From positions 1-64,000 of the forward strand of contig NZ_JACJQG010000040.1 in the NCBI RefSeq assembly GCF_014696435.1: a stretch of DNA of 64,000 nucleotides, read 5' to 3'. This document shows, in pieces, positions 8,215-17,887 of this stretch (the first letter of the stretch is position 1; the number at the start of each line of letters is the position of its first letter). The notes under the pieces were generated by a model that searched no databases, was not told where the DNA came from, and saw only the letters and a program-made list of their open reading frames with translations. The DNA is from Calothrix anomala FACHB-343 (GTDB taxonomy: Bacteria; Cyanobacteriota; Cyanobacteriia; Cyanobacteriales; Nostocaceae). The position numbers and the translations under genes are program-made.

Positions 8215-8742
8215 TTAACAATTATTGGTTTTCAAATTATAAAAAACTTGCACTAACCCTGATTCATAAGTTTTGACATTTGTTAACTCTAATAAAGTTT
8301 CCAAACTAGAATCTTTCTCAATCAGAGGAATACCATCACCCAAAATAATCGGATGAATTGAGAGAATTAACTCATCAATTAAACCGTGAGATAGGAAATA
8401 TTTAATTATCTCTCCTCCCCCAACTAACCAAATATCATCCCCACTAGCTTGACGCAAATTGTTGATAAATTCCTGCAAATCGCCGCCAACAAATTCTACG
8501 TTGTCGTCAGTTGTACCTTGCAATTTATGGGAAAAAACAAAAGATTTTTTACCTGGGTATGGATATTCACCAAAACTCTGGATTTTTTGATAAGTTTTAT
8601 TCCCCATCAAGACTGTAGCAATTTGGTTGAAAAACTCGGTGTAGCCGTAATCCCCATCTGTAAATAGCCAATCAATATCTCCTGATTTTCTGGCAATATA
8701 TCCATCAAGACTAGCAGCGATAAATAACCTTATTTTTCGCAT
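8215..8742 (-). CDS. Dihydrofolate-reductase-like (RibD C-terminal type) protein
   Basis: A 175-aa protein of the RibD_C/DHFR-like family (YyaP/YwjB type). Seen: N-terminal MRKIRLFIAASLDGYIARKS with the conserved SLDG(Y/F)IA motif, GDIDWL, the VLMGNKTYQKI segment matching the family's MGRxTY, and the nucleotide-binding DDIWLVGGGEIIKYFLSHGL (about residues 102-122) followed by DELILSIHPIILGDG and LFEK-like PLIEKD. Family members use NADPH; the physiological substrate of these small stand-alone forms is generally unknown. Length is normal for the family. Confidence 0.88.
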   Translation of the reverse strand: MRKIRLFIAASLDGYIARKSGDIDWLFTDGDYGYTEFFNQIATVLMGNKTYQKIQSFGEYPYPGKKSFVFSHKLQGTTDDNVEFVGGDLQEFINNLRQASGDDIWLVGGGEIIKYFLSHGLIDELILSIHPIILGDGIPLIEKDSSLETLLELTNVKTYESGLVQVFYNLKTNNC

Positions 8743-8942
8743 AATCCCTTAATTTCCTAACCAGGTGATACCAATTCAAAACTCAAAATTAAGAAAGCCA
8801 AATGTAACAAGAATTCCCGAATTTACATCTGTTGCTGAATTTTTGAGAATTGGTATAACAGACAAATCCCCGTATATCAGCAGTCAGTAGTCAGTCATCA
8901 AAACAACTGACAACTGACCACTGACAACTGACCATTAATATT

Positions 8943-11876
8943 TTAATTAATTCTGACGCGGAAGCGCACAAAGCCCGATTGGGTGGTAGGAATATTGCCT
9001 AATTTGACAATTACTGTCCCGTTAGGATTATTGCGATTTTCGCACGCATTACTTTCGGGAATTTGTTCTATCGGTGTTAACGCGGGGAAGAATCTTCCTT
9101 GATCTGCGCCAGTACCGCCACCTGTGACGGAAATACTGTTAGGTACATAGGTAGTACCTGTAGGAATCAAGTCACACACATTGATATTTTCTAATGACTG
9201 TTCGGTGCGGAAATAAATTGTGTACTCTACTTCGTCACCGCTTTGCACAACTCCACCACCATTTTGCCCGTTTGGTGATACGTCAAATACACCAACCGCA
9301 ATCGGGTTGAATGTATTATCATTGTCATCATTGGGGTCATCAACAAAAGTATTGAATTGAGTAGTAGGAGCATTTGCTCTAGCGATCGCAGTAATTCGCT
9401 TCACCAAAAAGATATTACCATCGCCACCCGCACCAGTACCAGGACGGCGGAAACCAAAATCTACATCTGTCCTTGATTGATTTGCTTGTAGTGTCACATC
9501 TACTTGTGGATTCCCAGTGGTAATTTGTGGGAACTCTTCAGGCTCAATTACTGTAACTCTGTAGTTACCAGCTGGCAACTCGTTGAAGTTGTAATTTCCG
9601 TTACCATTAGTAGTGGTTGTTTGCGTAGTATCATCAGCATTACCCAAAATCCCATCATTCCCCGGAAGTCTCAAGTTTACAGTCACATTAGCAATCCCTG
9701 GTTCGTTGGCATCTTGTTGAGCATTGCCATTAAGATCATTGTATACAGTATCACCAATCGAACCATTACCAGCAACCGGATTCCGCAAACCAAAATCTAC
9801 GTCTGTCCTTGATTGATTCGCCTGTAGCGTCACATCAACTTGGGGATTCCCGGTAGTAATTTCGCTAAAATCGTCTGGTGTAATCAGTGAAACTCTGTAG
9901 TTACCCGCCGGGAGATTATTAAAGATATAATTCCCGGTGCCATTGGTAGTAGTAGTTCGGGTAGTATCATCATCATTACCCACAATCCCATCATTCCCCG
10001 GCAGTGTTAGGTTAAGCGTAACATTAGCAATCCCTGGTTCGTTGCTATCTTGTTGTTTATTACCGTTGATATCGTTGTATACCGTATCGCCAACCGAACT
10101 ATTACCAGTTACCGGACGCCGTAAACCAAAGTCTACGTCTGTCCTGGATTGATTGACTGGTAAATTCACATCTATTTGGGCATTACCAGTTGTAATTTCC
10201 GGAAATTCCGTAGGTGGGGTGAGTGTAACTCTGTAGTTTCCTGCCTGGAGATTATTAAAGTTATAGATTCCGTTAGCATTAGTAGTGGTGGTTTGGGTAG
10301 TATCATCATCATTACCCAAAATCCCATCATTCCCCGGCTGCGTTAAGGTCAGGGTGACATTAGGAATCCCTGGTTCGTTGGCATCTTGTTGACCGTCGCC
10401 ATCGATATCATTGTATACAGTATCGCCAATTGAACCGGGAACGCCAGTAGCTGGACGCCGCAAACCAAAGTCTACATCTGTCCTGGATTGATTCGCTGGT
10501 AAATTCACATCTATTTGGGCATTACCAGTAGTAATTTCCGGAAATTCCGTGGGTGGGTTAAGTGTAACTCTGTAGTTTCCTGCTGTCAGATTACTGAAAT
10601 TATAGTTCCCGTTGGCATTGGTAGTAGTGCTTTGGGTAGTATCATCAGCATTACCCAAAATGCCATCATTCCCAGGCTGCGTCAGGGTAAGAGTAACATT
10701 AGAAATCCCTGGTTCGTTGCTATCTTGTTGTTGGTTACCATTAATATCGTTGTATACTGTATCACCAATAGAACTGTTAGCAGGTGGGCGGAAACCAAAG
10801 TCAGCTAAATCGTAATTCTGCCCAGCCGTTAAAGTAATGGGATTAGGCTGAGTCAGAGTAGGGGTAAATCCATTAGGTACTTCTGTTTGGGGAACTGAGG
10901 CTGTGTATTGACCTGCTGGTAAATTAGAAACTCGGTATTGACCGTTATTATCAGTCGTAGCTGTGCCAACTACATTGCCATTAATATTTCTGATTTCCAC
11001 TCCAACGCCGGGAATTCCTGGTTCACCAGGGTCTTGAGCATTATTACCATTATTATCATTAAAAACAGTATCACCAATTGAAGCCCCTGGTATGCAAACG
11101 CCGATATCTGTGGCTAAACCAATTGTCTCATCCTGTCCCGGCCCGGGATTAGGGGGTGCAAAGAGCGGCCCTGATTGGTAAACAATTTGGACGCTAGTAA
11201 CCGGGCCAGCAAATGTTGCGGCGACATTACCAGCTGAACTTTCAGGGGGTGCATTTCCTGGTTCCACGCGCGGATTTTGTCCCCGCGCTACATTACCAAT
11301 AACTTCGGTAACACTAGGCACGTTACCATTAGCACGTACCAAGGTAACTGGGACATTTACACCTGCATTAGAAGCGGTAACAGTAATCTGATCCTGGAAT
11401 CCTGTTTCATCGCTGCGATTTCTGTCTACATCCAAAAATAGTAGAGAAGATGGTAAGACAATGGGTTGATCGGCAGTAATAATCAAGGTAGCAGTACCTT
11501 GAGCGCGTCCTATAGCATCAATCCCCCAACGGAGATATGGTTTATCAATGCCACCATAGGGGCCTGGTTGGATGCCAAAAGGCACAGGGCCAAGGGTACC
11601 AGGGCTGAGATCGCGAATAAAACCAGGTGGGTTTTCTACCATTCTGAAGTTGATATTAACACCGCCAATATTGAAAGTCTGATTGAAATTGGCAGTCTGG
11701 AAATTTAACTCACTCCAATTGAGATTGACTAATCTTGTATTAGCTGGACAGGTGACATTCTGTGCTACAGCTTTTTGCTGGGAAAAACTGCCGAAAGGAA
11801 TTTGGGGTGCGGTTAATAGTAGGGTGAGGAATGTACTTCTCAGGGGTGGAACTAGATTTTTCAATAAAGGTTTCAT
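8943..11876 (-). CDS. Exported protein with five SdrD-B-like domains and DUF11-like tail
   Basis: A 977-aa secreted surface protein. An N-terminal signal (hydrophobic about residues 15-38, ending AVAQN) is followed by a roughly 230-residue beta-rich region (about 40-265) containing DVDRNRSDETGFQDQITVTA. Five SdrD-B-like domains start near residues 267, 367, 482, 592 and 704, each opening with SIGDTVYND-NGN-QQD-NEPG (Ca-binding-like acidic loop) and ending AGNYRVTL...DVDFGLR. The C-terminus (about 820-977) resembles DUF11 with an IYFRTEQSLENINVCDLIPT segment. Domains 2-5 are near-identical, suggesting recent duplication. Last gene of a four-gene minus-strand surface cluster, 102 bp after its neighbour. 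Probable adhesive or structural fibre; not characterised. Confidence 0.87.
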   Translation of the reverse strand: MKPLLKNLVPPLRSTFLTLLLTAPQIPFGSFSQQKAVAQNVTCPANTRLVNLNWSELNFQTANFNQTFNIGGVNINFRMVENPPGFIRDLSPGTLGPVPFGIQPGPYGGIDKPYLRWGIDAIGRAQGTATLIITADQPIVLPSSLLFLDVDRNRSDETGFQDQITVTASNAGVNVPVTLVRANGNVPSVTEVIGNVARGQNPRVEPGNAPPESSAGNVAATFAGPVTSVQIVYQSGPLFAPPNPGPGQDETIGLATDIGVCIPGASIGDTVFNDNNGNNAQDPGEPGIPGVGVEIRNINGNVVGTATTDNNGQYRVSNLPAGQYTASVPQTEVPNGFTPTLTQPNPITLTAGQNYDLADFGFRPPANSSIGDTVYNDINGNQQQDSNEPGISNVTLTLTQPGNDGILGNADDTTQSTTTNANGNYNFSNLTAGNYRVTLNPPTEFPEITTGNAQIDVNLPANQSRTDVDFGLRRPATGVPGSIGDTVYNDIDGDGQQDANEPGIPNVTLTLTQPGNDGILGNDDDTTQTTTTNANGIYNFNNLQAGNYRVTLTPPTEFPEITTGNAQIDVNLPVNQSRTDVDFGLRRPVTGNSSVGDTVYNDINGNKQQDSNEPGIANVTLNLTLPGNDGIVGNDDDTTRTTTTNGTGNYIFNNLPAGNYRVSLITPDDFSEITTGNPQVDVTLQANQSRTDVDFGLRNPVAGNGSIGDTVYNDLNGNAQQDANEPGIANVTVNLRLPGNDGILGNADDTTQTTTTNGNGNYNFNELPAGNYRVTVIEPEEFPQITTGNPQVDVTLQANQSRTDVDFGFRRPGTGAGGDGNIFLVKRITAIARANAPTTQFNTFVDDPNDDNDNTFNPIAVGVFDVSPNGQNGGGVVQSGDEVEYTIYFRTEQSLENINVCDLIPTGTTYVPNSISVTGGGTGADQGRFFPALTPIEQIPESNACENRNNPNGTVIVKLGNIPTTQSGFVRFRVRIN

Positions 11877-11978
11877 TACTGGCTTCCTAAAACAAGATGT
11901 AAATGTTTAACTGGGCATTGGGCATGGGGCATTGGGTAGACGCGATTAATCGCGTCTCTACAAGAGTCCCTCTCTGCC

Positions 11979-14222
11979 TTATCTCCTTCGCGGTGGTTCT
12001 AATTGCAAGTCTTGTTCTTGGCCTTCAATGATGATGTCTATGCCTCGGACATCTTTGTAGATGATTTCGGCACGGCGATCGCGTGCGTAATCTACACGGC
12101 TACTACCTTCACTGACTCTCTGAGTTTCCCCTAAGGTGCGGATTGTCATCCGTTCTGGGGCTACACCTTGGCGTAATAAGTAATTTCTCACAGATAATGC
12201 CCTTCTTCTACCCAAGGCAATGTTATAGTCATTGCTGGCACGGGGATCGGTATGTCCTTGGATTTCGATGACGATCTCTGGGTATTGTCGCAATACTTGA
12301 GCTACCCGATCCAAAACGATCGCACTCGCCGGACTAATAAAGGATTTATCTAAGGCAAAGTGAACGTTTCTCGGTGCGCGAATTCTTAATGGCGTGGGTG
12401 GAATTAAGGTAGGTGGTGGTGTGGGTGTTGGTGGTGTGGGTGGTGGCGGTGGTACTGGTCTAGAGGTACATTGGGGAATGGGATTTTGCCGACTTGCCGG
12501 TGGTAAGCTTGGTGTATTTGTTCTGGGGCCGATAAAAGCCGCGATCGCAGGTTCGGATGTGCCATATTTGGGATCGGTGGCGATCGCGCTGACAATATCC
12601 CCAATTTTCACATTGGCTACTGTAACGCTAAATCTGCCTTTCTCATCCACAGGGGCGCTAGCTAAAGGTTGACTCAATGCACCGTAACCAGTTTCATATA
12701 TTGCTTGCTTACCTTGTTGATAATCTCCCAGGCGATAAATTGTCACCTCCGAACCTGGATCGGCTTTCCCTGCTAAAGTGACGCTGTTACCACTGGGCAA
12801 AAATTCCCGCGTGGTAAATTCTGGCGCATTAATTGCGGCGTTACCCGTATCTAAGCGACGATTCCCCGAATTCCGTTTAGGATTCGGCCCATCTCCCCGT
12901 TGAAAATCGCTGACATCTAAATTTCTTTGGGCATTTAGGTCAATACTCAAACCTTCCAACGCCGCAAAGGAGTTATTTTGAATAATATTGCGTTCAGTTT
13001 GGGGAAAAGCTGATACCACTACCCCCGGCCCGGTTTGGTAGGAAATTTCGTTACCTGTAACTTGATGTTCGCTACCCATCAAATATACTGCTGCTCGGCG
13101 TAACCTTCTGCCATTGTAGGTAATGCGGTTATCGCGGATTTGGACATCACCTTGAGGTTTGAATAAATACACCCCTGCGCCGTCGTTAGCACAAATTAAG
13201 TTACTGGTAATGCGGGATTTATTCACTACACCTTCTATTCTCAAGGCATCTGGCATCCCGGCAATCCCATTACCGACAATGATATTTTCTTGAACTAAAG
13301 TATTTTCACCCCGCACCGAGGTAATAATTGCACTACCATCATGATAATAAATGCGGTTGCGGCGAATGGTTGTGCCTTGGGAATTAAATACGTAAACTCC
13401 GAAAGCTGATGTAGTTTCCGGCATTTTCTCTTCTGTCGTCAACCCCAACCAATTATTTTCAATTACCACATTTTTCGGCGGTATATCTCTGTTATAGAAA
13501 GGAAACGCGCTGTTAGGCGGTTGCTGCTGGGTGGTATTGGGTGGGGGTAAGCGGTGAGAAATTACTATATTCCCTGGTGGCGTGGTCAAAGTTACCGGCT
13601 TGGGCACGCCATCGTAAATTAAAATATTGCCTAACTGCTGCTTAATGGCACTGGCATTAAATCCATAAAGACTCAAGCCGCGAATGGTGACACCATCAGC
13701 TACCACAGTTAAACCGCGAAAAATTTCTTTATCTGGTGCAGGTGCGATCGCAACTACTGGAATGGGAATGGCAATTTCTGCTGTCGCTGAACCAGTCGCA
13801 TCATATCCTGGTTGTGTCCCCCCATCAATTACTAACCCTGGACTGGCCAAATCCGGTAATTGAGACTGTAATAAAATTGTCGTAGCATTTGCGGGCAAAC
13901 TAAACTCAATTCGCGAACCGCCCTCAGTTAAAGGTTGAATTAACGCCTTTTCCGCACTGCTAAGTTGGGCGACTGTTAGCGTACCATTTACCAGTTCAAT
14001 GGCTTCCCGCAAAGTTAGCTGTTCGTCAGGCTGAATATTACCATCTTGATTGCTGTTAACTACTATCCGTAATGCCACGGATGCAATAGGTACTGTTTGA
14101 CTCACAGCTACCCCAGAACCGACAAGGCAAAAAGTTAACGGCAAAATACCCGAAAATCTCAAAAACCTCTCCTGTCTCCGCGTCCTCTGCGGTTGATTTT
14201 TCCCTTGCTTTTTGTACATCAC
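11979..14222 (-). CDS. Beta-helix protein with C-terminal OmpA peptidoglycan-binding domain
   Basis: A 747-aa exported protein. After a signal segment (LRFSGILPLTFCLVGSGVAV) and an LTLREAIELVN motif common in choice-of-anchor beta-helix proteins, residues about 150-440 carry short repeats of NVVIENNWLG / IQNNSF / IRDNRITYNG type, indicating a right-handed parallel beta-helix. A SGNSVTLAGKADPGSEVTIY domain follows at about 478-560, then a proline-rich linker (about 585-610), then an OmpA_C domain at about 617-720 with VHFALDKSFI, IEIQGHTDPRASNDYNIALG and RRRALSVRNYLLRQGV. The OmpA domain should bind peptidoglycan and anchor the protein in the periplasm. It sits 29 bp after the beta-barrel gene in the surface cluster. 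Confidence 0.87.
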   Translation of the reverse strand: MMYKKQGKNQPQRTRRQERFLRFSGILPLTFCLVGSGVAVSQTVPIASVALRIVVNSNQDGNIQPDEQLTLREAIELVNGTLTVAQLSSAEKALIQPLTEGGSRIEFSLPANATTILLQSQLPDLASPGLVIDGGTQPGYDATGSATAEIAIPIPVVAIAPAPDKEIFRGLTVVADGVTIRGLSLYGFNASAIKQQLGNILIYDGVPKPVTLTTPPGNIVISHRLPPPNTTQQQPPNSAFPFYNRDIPPKNVVIENNWLGLTTEEKMPETTSAFGVYVFNSQGTTIRRNRIYYHDGSAIITSVRGENTLVQENIIVGNGIAGMPDALRIEGVVNKSRITSNLICANDGAGVYLFKPQGDVQIRDNRITYNGRRLRRAAVYLMGSEHQVTGNEISYQTGPGVVVSAFPQTERNIIQNNSFAALEGLSIDLNAQRNLDVSDFQRGDGPNPKRNSGNRRLDTGNAAINAPEFTTREFLPSGNSVTLAGKADPGSEVTIYRLGDYQQGKQAIYETGYGALSQPLASAPVDEKGRFSVTVANVKIGDIVSAIATDPKYGTSEPAIAAFIGPRTNTPSLPPASRQNPIPQCTSRPVPPPPPTPPTPTPPPTLIPPTPLRIRAPRNVHFALDKSFISPASAIVLDRVAQVLRQYPEIVIEIQGHTDPRASNDYNIALGRRRALSVRNYLLRQGVAPERMTIRTLGETQRVSEGSSRVDYARDRRAEIIYKDVRGIDIIIEGQEQDLQLEPPRRR

Positions 14223-14251
14223 TCACTCCTATACACCTTGAATCTGGGCTG

Positions 14252-17200
14252 CTACTTCATCGCTTGTGACTGCTTGAGACGGTTAATTAGTTGACTTTGA
14301 GATGTCGTCTGGGCGATTGGTTCTACTTCCGATTCTTCTTGCTGCTTGGGTACAGGTTTTTGCAAGCCAAAGCCACCCAAAAGTTCATTCAGTTTCAAAG
14401 TAATGTTGACGTAAAAACCACCTTGGGAACGGTAGCCAGTAAAATCTTGGTCATCAACACTACCGAAGCTGTAGCCCAAACCCACACGTAAATCGGGAGT
14501 TAAGTAATACCCAGATTCTACAGCTATGCCAAATTCGTTGTAATTCGTGCCGCTATTAGAAGTTTGTCCAATCCAGCGCCCTTCCACAGCTAAATCGGTA
14601 CGATAACCTAACCTGTAAGTCGTTCGTAACTGAGCTAAATTCACATCCGCATCAAAGCGATCGCCATCTAAGAAAGTTACCCCATTTCTAAAGGCGTATT
14701 TGCCGTAAAATTCCCAGCGCCAGTTAGGTGCATAAATCGCTTCCGCAGAAAAAATCTGTCCGGTGGCTGTACTTCCTGTTAATTGGGTTTCGGGAATGGA
14801 ATCATAATTTTGTCGCCATTCATATTTAAGTAAGGCGTTGAATTTATCGTTACTCGGATCGCGATAGGCTAAACCCAATTTCAGGTTGGCGGTGTCTCCT
14901 AATTCTTGAAATCTCACGCCTTCGGAAATCACACCCACTGTCGAGGGCAGAAAAACGTTAGCTTCCCCGGCTTGTTGATAGCGAACTAAAGCGGTTAACG
15001 CTGGCGAAAGTTTCCCCGCAGCCGCAGCAGAGATGACCAAATTATTGCTTTCATCCCCATCGCGATACTCAAACCTAGTGCTGGCTTGGAATTGGGGATT
15101 ATCGGTGTACTCGAATCCGAGACTATAAACGGAACCGGAATATAATCCTAACGAAGACGCTGTTTGTCCGACTGCATAATATTGACCGAATTGAGAACCA
15201 GCCGCAGTTCCGTTAAAGATGTTTTTAAATATGTATTCGTAACCAACATTCACCCGCAATCCTGGCGCGATCGCCCAGCGATGATTTAACCCCACCGCAC
15301 CTTGTCCTTGCAAGCCGTTAAAGGCTGATAGCACCGAGTAACGCCCAGTCAAACTTGTATCCTCTGACAATTTGCGATCGAGGATCGTATCTAGGGTAGT
15401 GATAGAGTTACCAGGTATTAAGCTGCTGTCATCATAAAATTGGTGCGCTAGCCGCAATGTCACCCCTGGATAGGCTTTCCAATCTAATCCTAAGGTGGTG
15501 CGGTTGGGATAGAGGGGATCGCTATTACCTAAATTGAGTTCGTTTTGTCCTTGAAAAGTTAAGGATTCAGTTAAAGGAATTTTCAGCCGCGAAACTAATT
15601 GATCTGCATCGCCACTAAAGCGGTTACTGACTCTATCCTCACGGGAACGGTTGACATATTCTAAACTGACATCCGCCGCCCCAATTCTTTGCAAAATCCC
15701 AGCACGGAAGGTTTTTAGAGTATTATTAACAGCTTCTCCCGGACGCGCTTGGGGTTGGGGATCGAATAAATCAAAAAAGCCGCGTGTGCTATTAATTCCC
15801 GTCGCCGCAGTTCCGTAATTTTCTTCAAAGTCGTAACCCACAGTAAAGCTGGTGGTTTCAGTGATTTTGGCGAGAACTGATGCACCGTAGCGTGTTTGTC
15901 CGGGGGTAAAGCTAAAGGTGGAGTTGTTATTAAAATTAGGTTCGACGGCGCGGTAGTAAGCTTGACCGAGGAAACTCTCGCCAATTTTACCAAAGGCTTC
16001 TAAACGATATGCAGAACCGTTAAAATTTCGACCATCCACGAGGTTACCGTTAGAACGGGCATATTCCCCGACAATTTTACCCGCATCGCCTAAAGATACA
16101 AGAAAATCAGCCCCAAATAAGCGAAATTCTTGACTTCCCTGGTCTTCTTGCAGGTAACTGGCTCCAAAAAAGGATTTTCTTTCTAAATCTTGGGAAATAT
16201 TATATTGCAGTCGTCCACCATAGAGTTTGGAATCCTGTCCGCCTTCGTTTTGGTAGGTAACCACAATCCGCCTTACCAAAGTAGCCCCAAAGGGATTGAG
16301 TTCTGTAGCGAGGATGGGACGACGGAATAACAGCGTCCCGCGATCGTAATCTATTTCATAATCCGGGCCGCGAAATAGTTGTTGGCGCTGAACTACTGTC
16401 CCCGGACGATTAATTTCCTCGGCTTCTAAATAAACTGTTTCACTTCCCGGAACTAACAACCGCCGAGAAAGGAAGTAATTACCGCTAACTCCATTGGGGA
16501 CAATCGTATCTCGTTGGAAGCCTTCAATATTATTGGCGTATAAGCCAGTAATTTGTAAGGGGCCGAAGTTGTAGTTAGCTTTAAAACCGTGGAGTTGACG
16601 AGCTGTGGCTGTATAGAGTTGGGATGGTCTAGAAAATTCTTCGGTGTTGTAGTCCCCCCACATGAAATAATCGGGATCGGCACCGGGGATGAAGGGACTA
16701 CGCTCGATGCGAGCATAAAAGCTATCTATAGAGGGGGTAGTGGCTGTAAATGTAGAACTATCGCCGTAGACGGGATATTGCTGTTCGCAGAATTGCACTC
16801 CCCCAAACAGGCGGTTTCTGCCTTCGCAGTCTTGGTTGATGGGACGTTCGCTATTAAATGCGCCTGTAAATAACCAATCTCCAATTTTCCCAGTGGTAAA
16901 TACAGCCGCACTCAAGTCTACTTCTGTTCCCCCGGTTCTGTCGGGGTTGAGAAAGTCGCGGAAACTTCCCCAATAATTAGTACCACCAGGGCCGATGCGC
17001 AGATTAACTATCCCGGTGGTGAGTGAAGGACGGAGATAGGTAGTAAATTCAACTTGGGTGAAAGCTTCAATTGGTACTTCCCCAACTTTATCGATAAGTG
17101 AAGTGTCGGTTTGTTGGGGAAAAGTGGATTCGCTTGGTGTAATTTGGGGCGATCGCGTTTTAATATTGTCTACAGCTGCCCTAATTCTAACTTGTTGGGG

Positions 17201-17887
17201 TTTAATATCCGATTGCAGAGTTGCACTAAATTCCCCATCAATGGCGCGTACCTGAAAGCCGCCTTGGTCTTTATCTTGATCTGCACCGACAAATTTACCA
17301 GCACTAGTAGTTAAAGTTACTAATACATCTTCGGGAATTATTTGCCCTTGTTCATCGGTAATTTGCCCTTGTAGCTTGATTGTCGAGCGTCCATCAGCTT
17401 GGACTCTAGGGTCACCTACTGGTAAAATTTCAATCTTTAATTTCCGGTTCGGATTCTGGGGTGTAGATACCGGTGTTAGCTCTGTAGGAAGAGTTTCTGG
17501 TTGAGCGATGGGAGCCGGATTTTGCGGAATTTGGGTAGCTGGCTCTGTTGTCGGTGGTGTGGTAGCTGGTGTTGCGGGAGAAGTTACACTCGGCTCTGTT
17601 GTCGTCGGTGTAGTAGCTGGAGAGATAGCTTGAGCAATAACCCGCTCAACTTCTGCTTGTCCTTCAGAGGTGACATTTTGTGGCTGACTGTTTTCTGGTT
17701 CTGTCGCCAAAACTTGATTATTGTTGGCTTTAATGCCAAAAAAAGTTGGGGCGATAAATGCCAAAAACGCCAGAAACATCACCCTTTTACCCTTGGTATG
17801 TCCAGCCAAGCGCAACAGCGATAATTGCTGTTTTTCCATCCCCACTCTGGTTTTGCTCGCTCTACCTAAATCTTTGTGAGATATCAT
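14252..17887 (-). CDS. Large outer-membrane protein with invasin-like domain and predicted beta-barrel
   Basis: A 1211-aa protein. A hydrophobic signal at about residues 36-56 (VMFLAFLAFIAPTFFGIKAN) is followed by a Thr/Pro-rich linker (about 75-145) and a Big-1/invasin-like domain (about 149-245) reading ADGRSTIKLQGQITDEQGQI and TLTTSAGKFVG. From about 275 to 1160 the protein alternates amphipathic strands ending in aromatic residues (YGGRLQYNISQDLERKSFFG, GLYSGSVYSLGFEYTDNPQF), the pattern of a large outer-membrane beta-barrel. The last strand pair GGFYVNITLKLNELLGGF is followed by an unusual Gln/Glu tail. Its start overlaps the previous gene's stop (ATGA), so they are translationally coupled. 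I found no TonB box or plug, so it is not a typical TonB receptor. Function unknown. Confidence 0.82.
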   Translation of the reverse strand: MISHKDLGRASKTRVGMEKQQLSLLRLAGHTKGKRVMFLAFLAFIAPTFFGIKANNNQVLATEPENSQPQNVTSEGQAEVERVIAQAISPATTPTTTEPSVTSPATPATTPPTTEPATQIPQNPAPIAQPETLPTELTPVSTPQNPNRKLKIEILPVGDPRVQADGRSTIKLQGQITDEQGQIIPEDVLVTLTTSAGKFVGADQDKDQGGFQVRAIDGEFSATLQSDIKPQQVRIRAAVDNIKTRSPQITPSESTFPQQTDTSLIDKVGEVPIEAFTQVEFTTYLRPSLTTGIVNLRIGPGGTNYWGSFRDFLNPDRTGGTEVDLSAAVFTTGKIGDWLFTGAFNSERPINQDCEGRNRLFGGVQFCEQQYPVYGDSSTFTATTPSIDSFYARIERSPFIPGADPDYFMWGDYNTEEFSRPSQLYTATARQLHGFKANYNFGPLQITGLYANNIEGFQRDTIVPNGVSGNYFLSRRLLVPGSETVYLEAEEINRPGTVVQRQQLFRGPDYEIDYDRGTLLFRRPILATELNPFGATLVRRIVVTYQNEGGQDSKLYGGRLQYNISQDLERKSFFGASYLQEDQGSQEFRLFGADFLVSLGDAGKIVGEYARSNGNLVDGRNFNGSAYRLEAFGKIGESFLGQAYYRAVEPNFNNNSTFSFTPGQTRYGASVLAKITETTSFTVGYDFEENYGTAATGINSTRGFFDLFDPQPQARPGEAVNNTLKTFRAGILQRIGAADVSLEYVNRSREDRVSNRFSGDADQLVSRLKIPLTESLTFQGQNELNLGNSDPLYPNRTTLGLDWKAYPGVTLRLAHQFYDDSSLIPGNSITTLDTILDRKLSEDTSLTGRYSVLSAFNGLQGQGAVGLNHRWAIAPGLRVNVGYEYIFKNIFNGTAAGSQFGQYYAVGQTASSLGLYSGSVYSLGFEYTDNPQFQASTRFEYRDGDESNNLVISAAAAGKLSPALTALVRYQQAGEANVFLPSTVGVISEGVRFQELGDTANLKLGLAYRDPSNDKFNALLKYEWRQNYDSIPETQLTGSTATGQIFSAEAIYAPNWRWEFYGKYAFRNGVTFLDGDRFDADVNLAQLRTTYRLGYRTDLAVEGRWIGQTSNSGTNYNEFGIAVESGYYLTPDLRVGLGYSFGSVDDQDFTGYRSQGGFYVNITLKLNELLGGFGLQKPVPKQQEESEVEPIAQTTSQSQLINRLKQSQAMK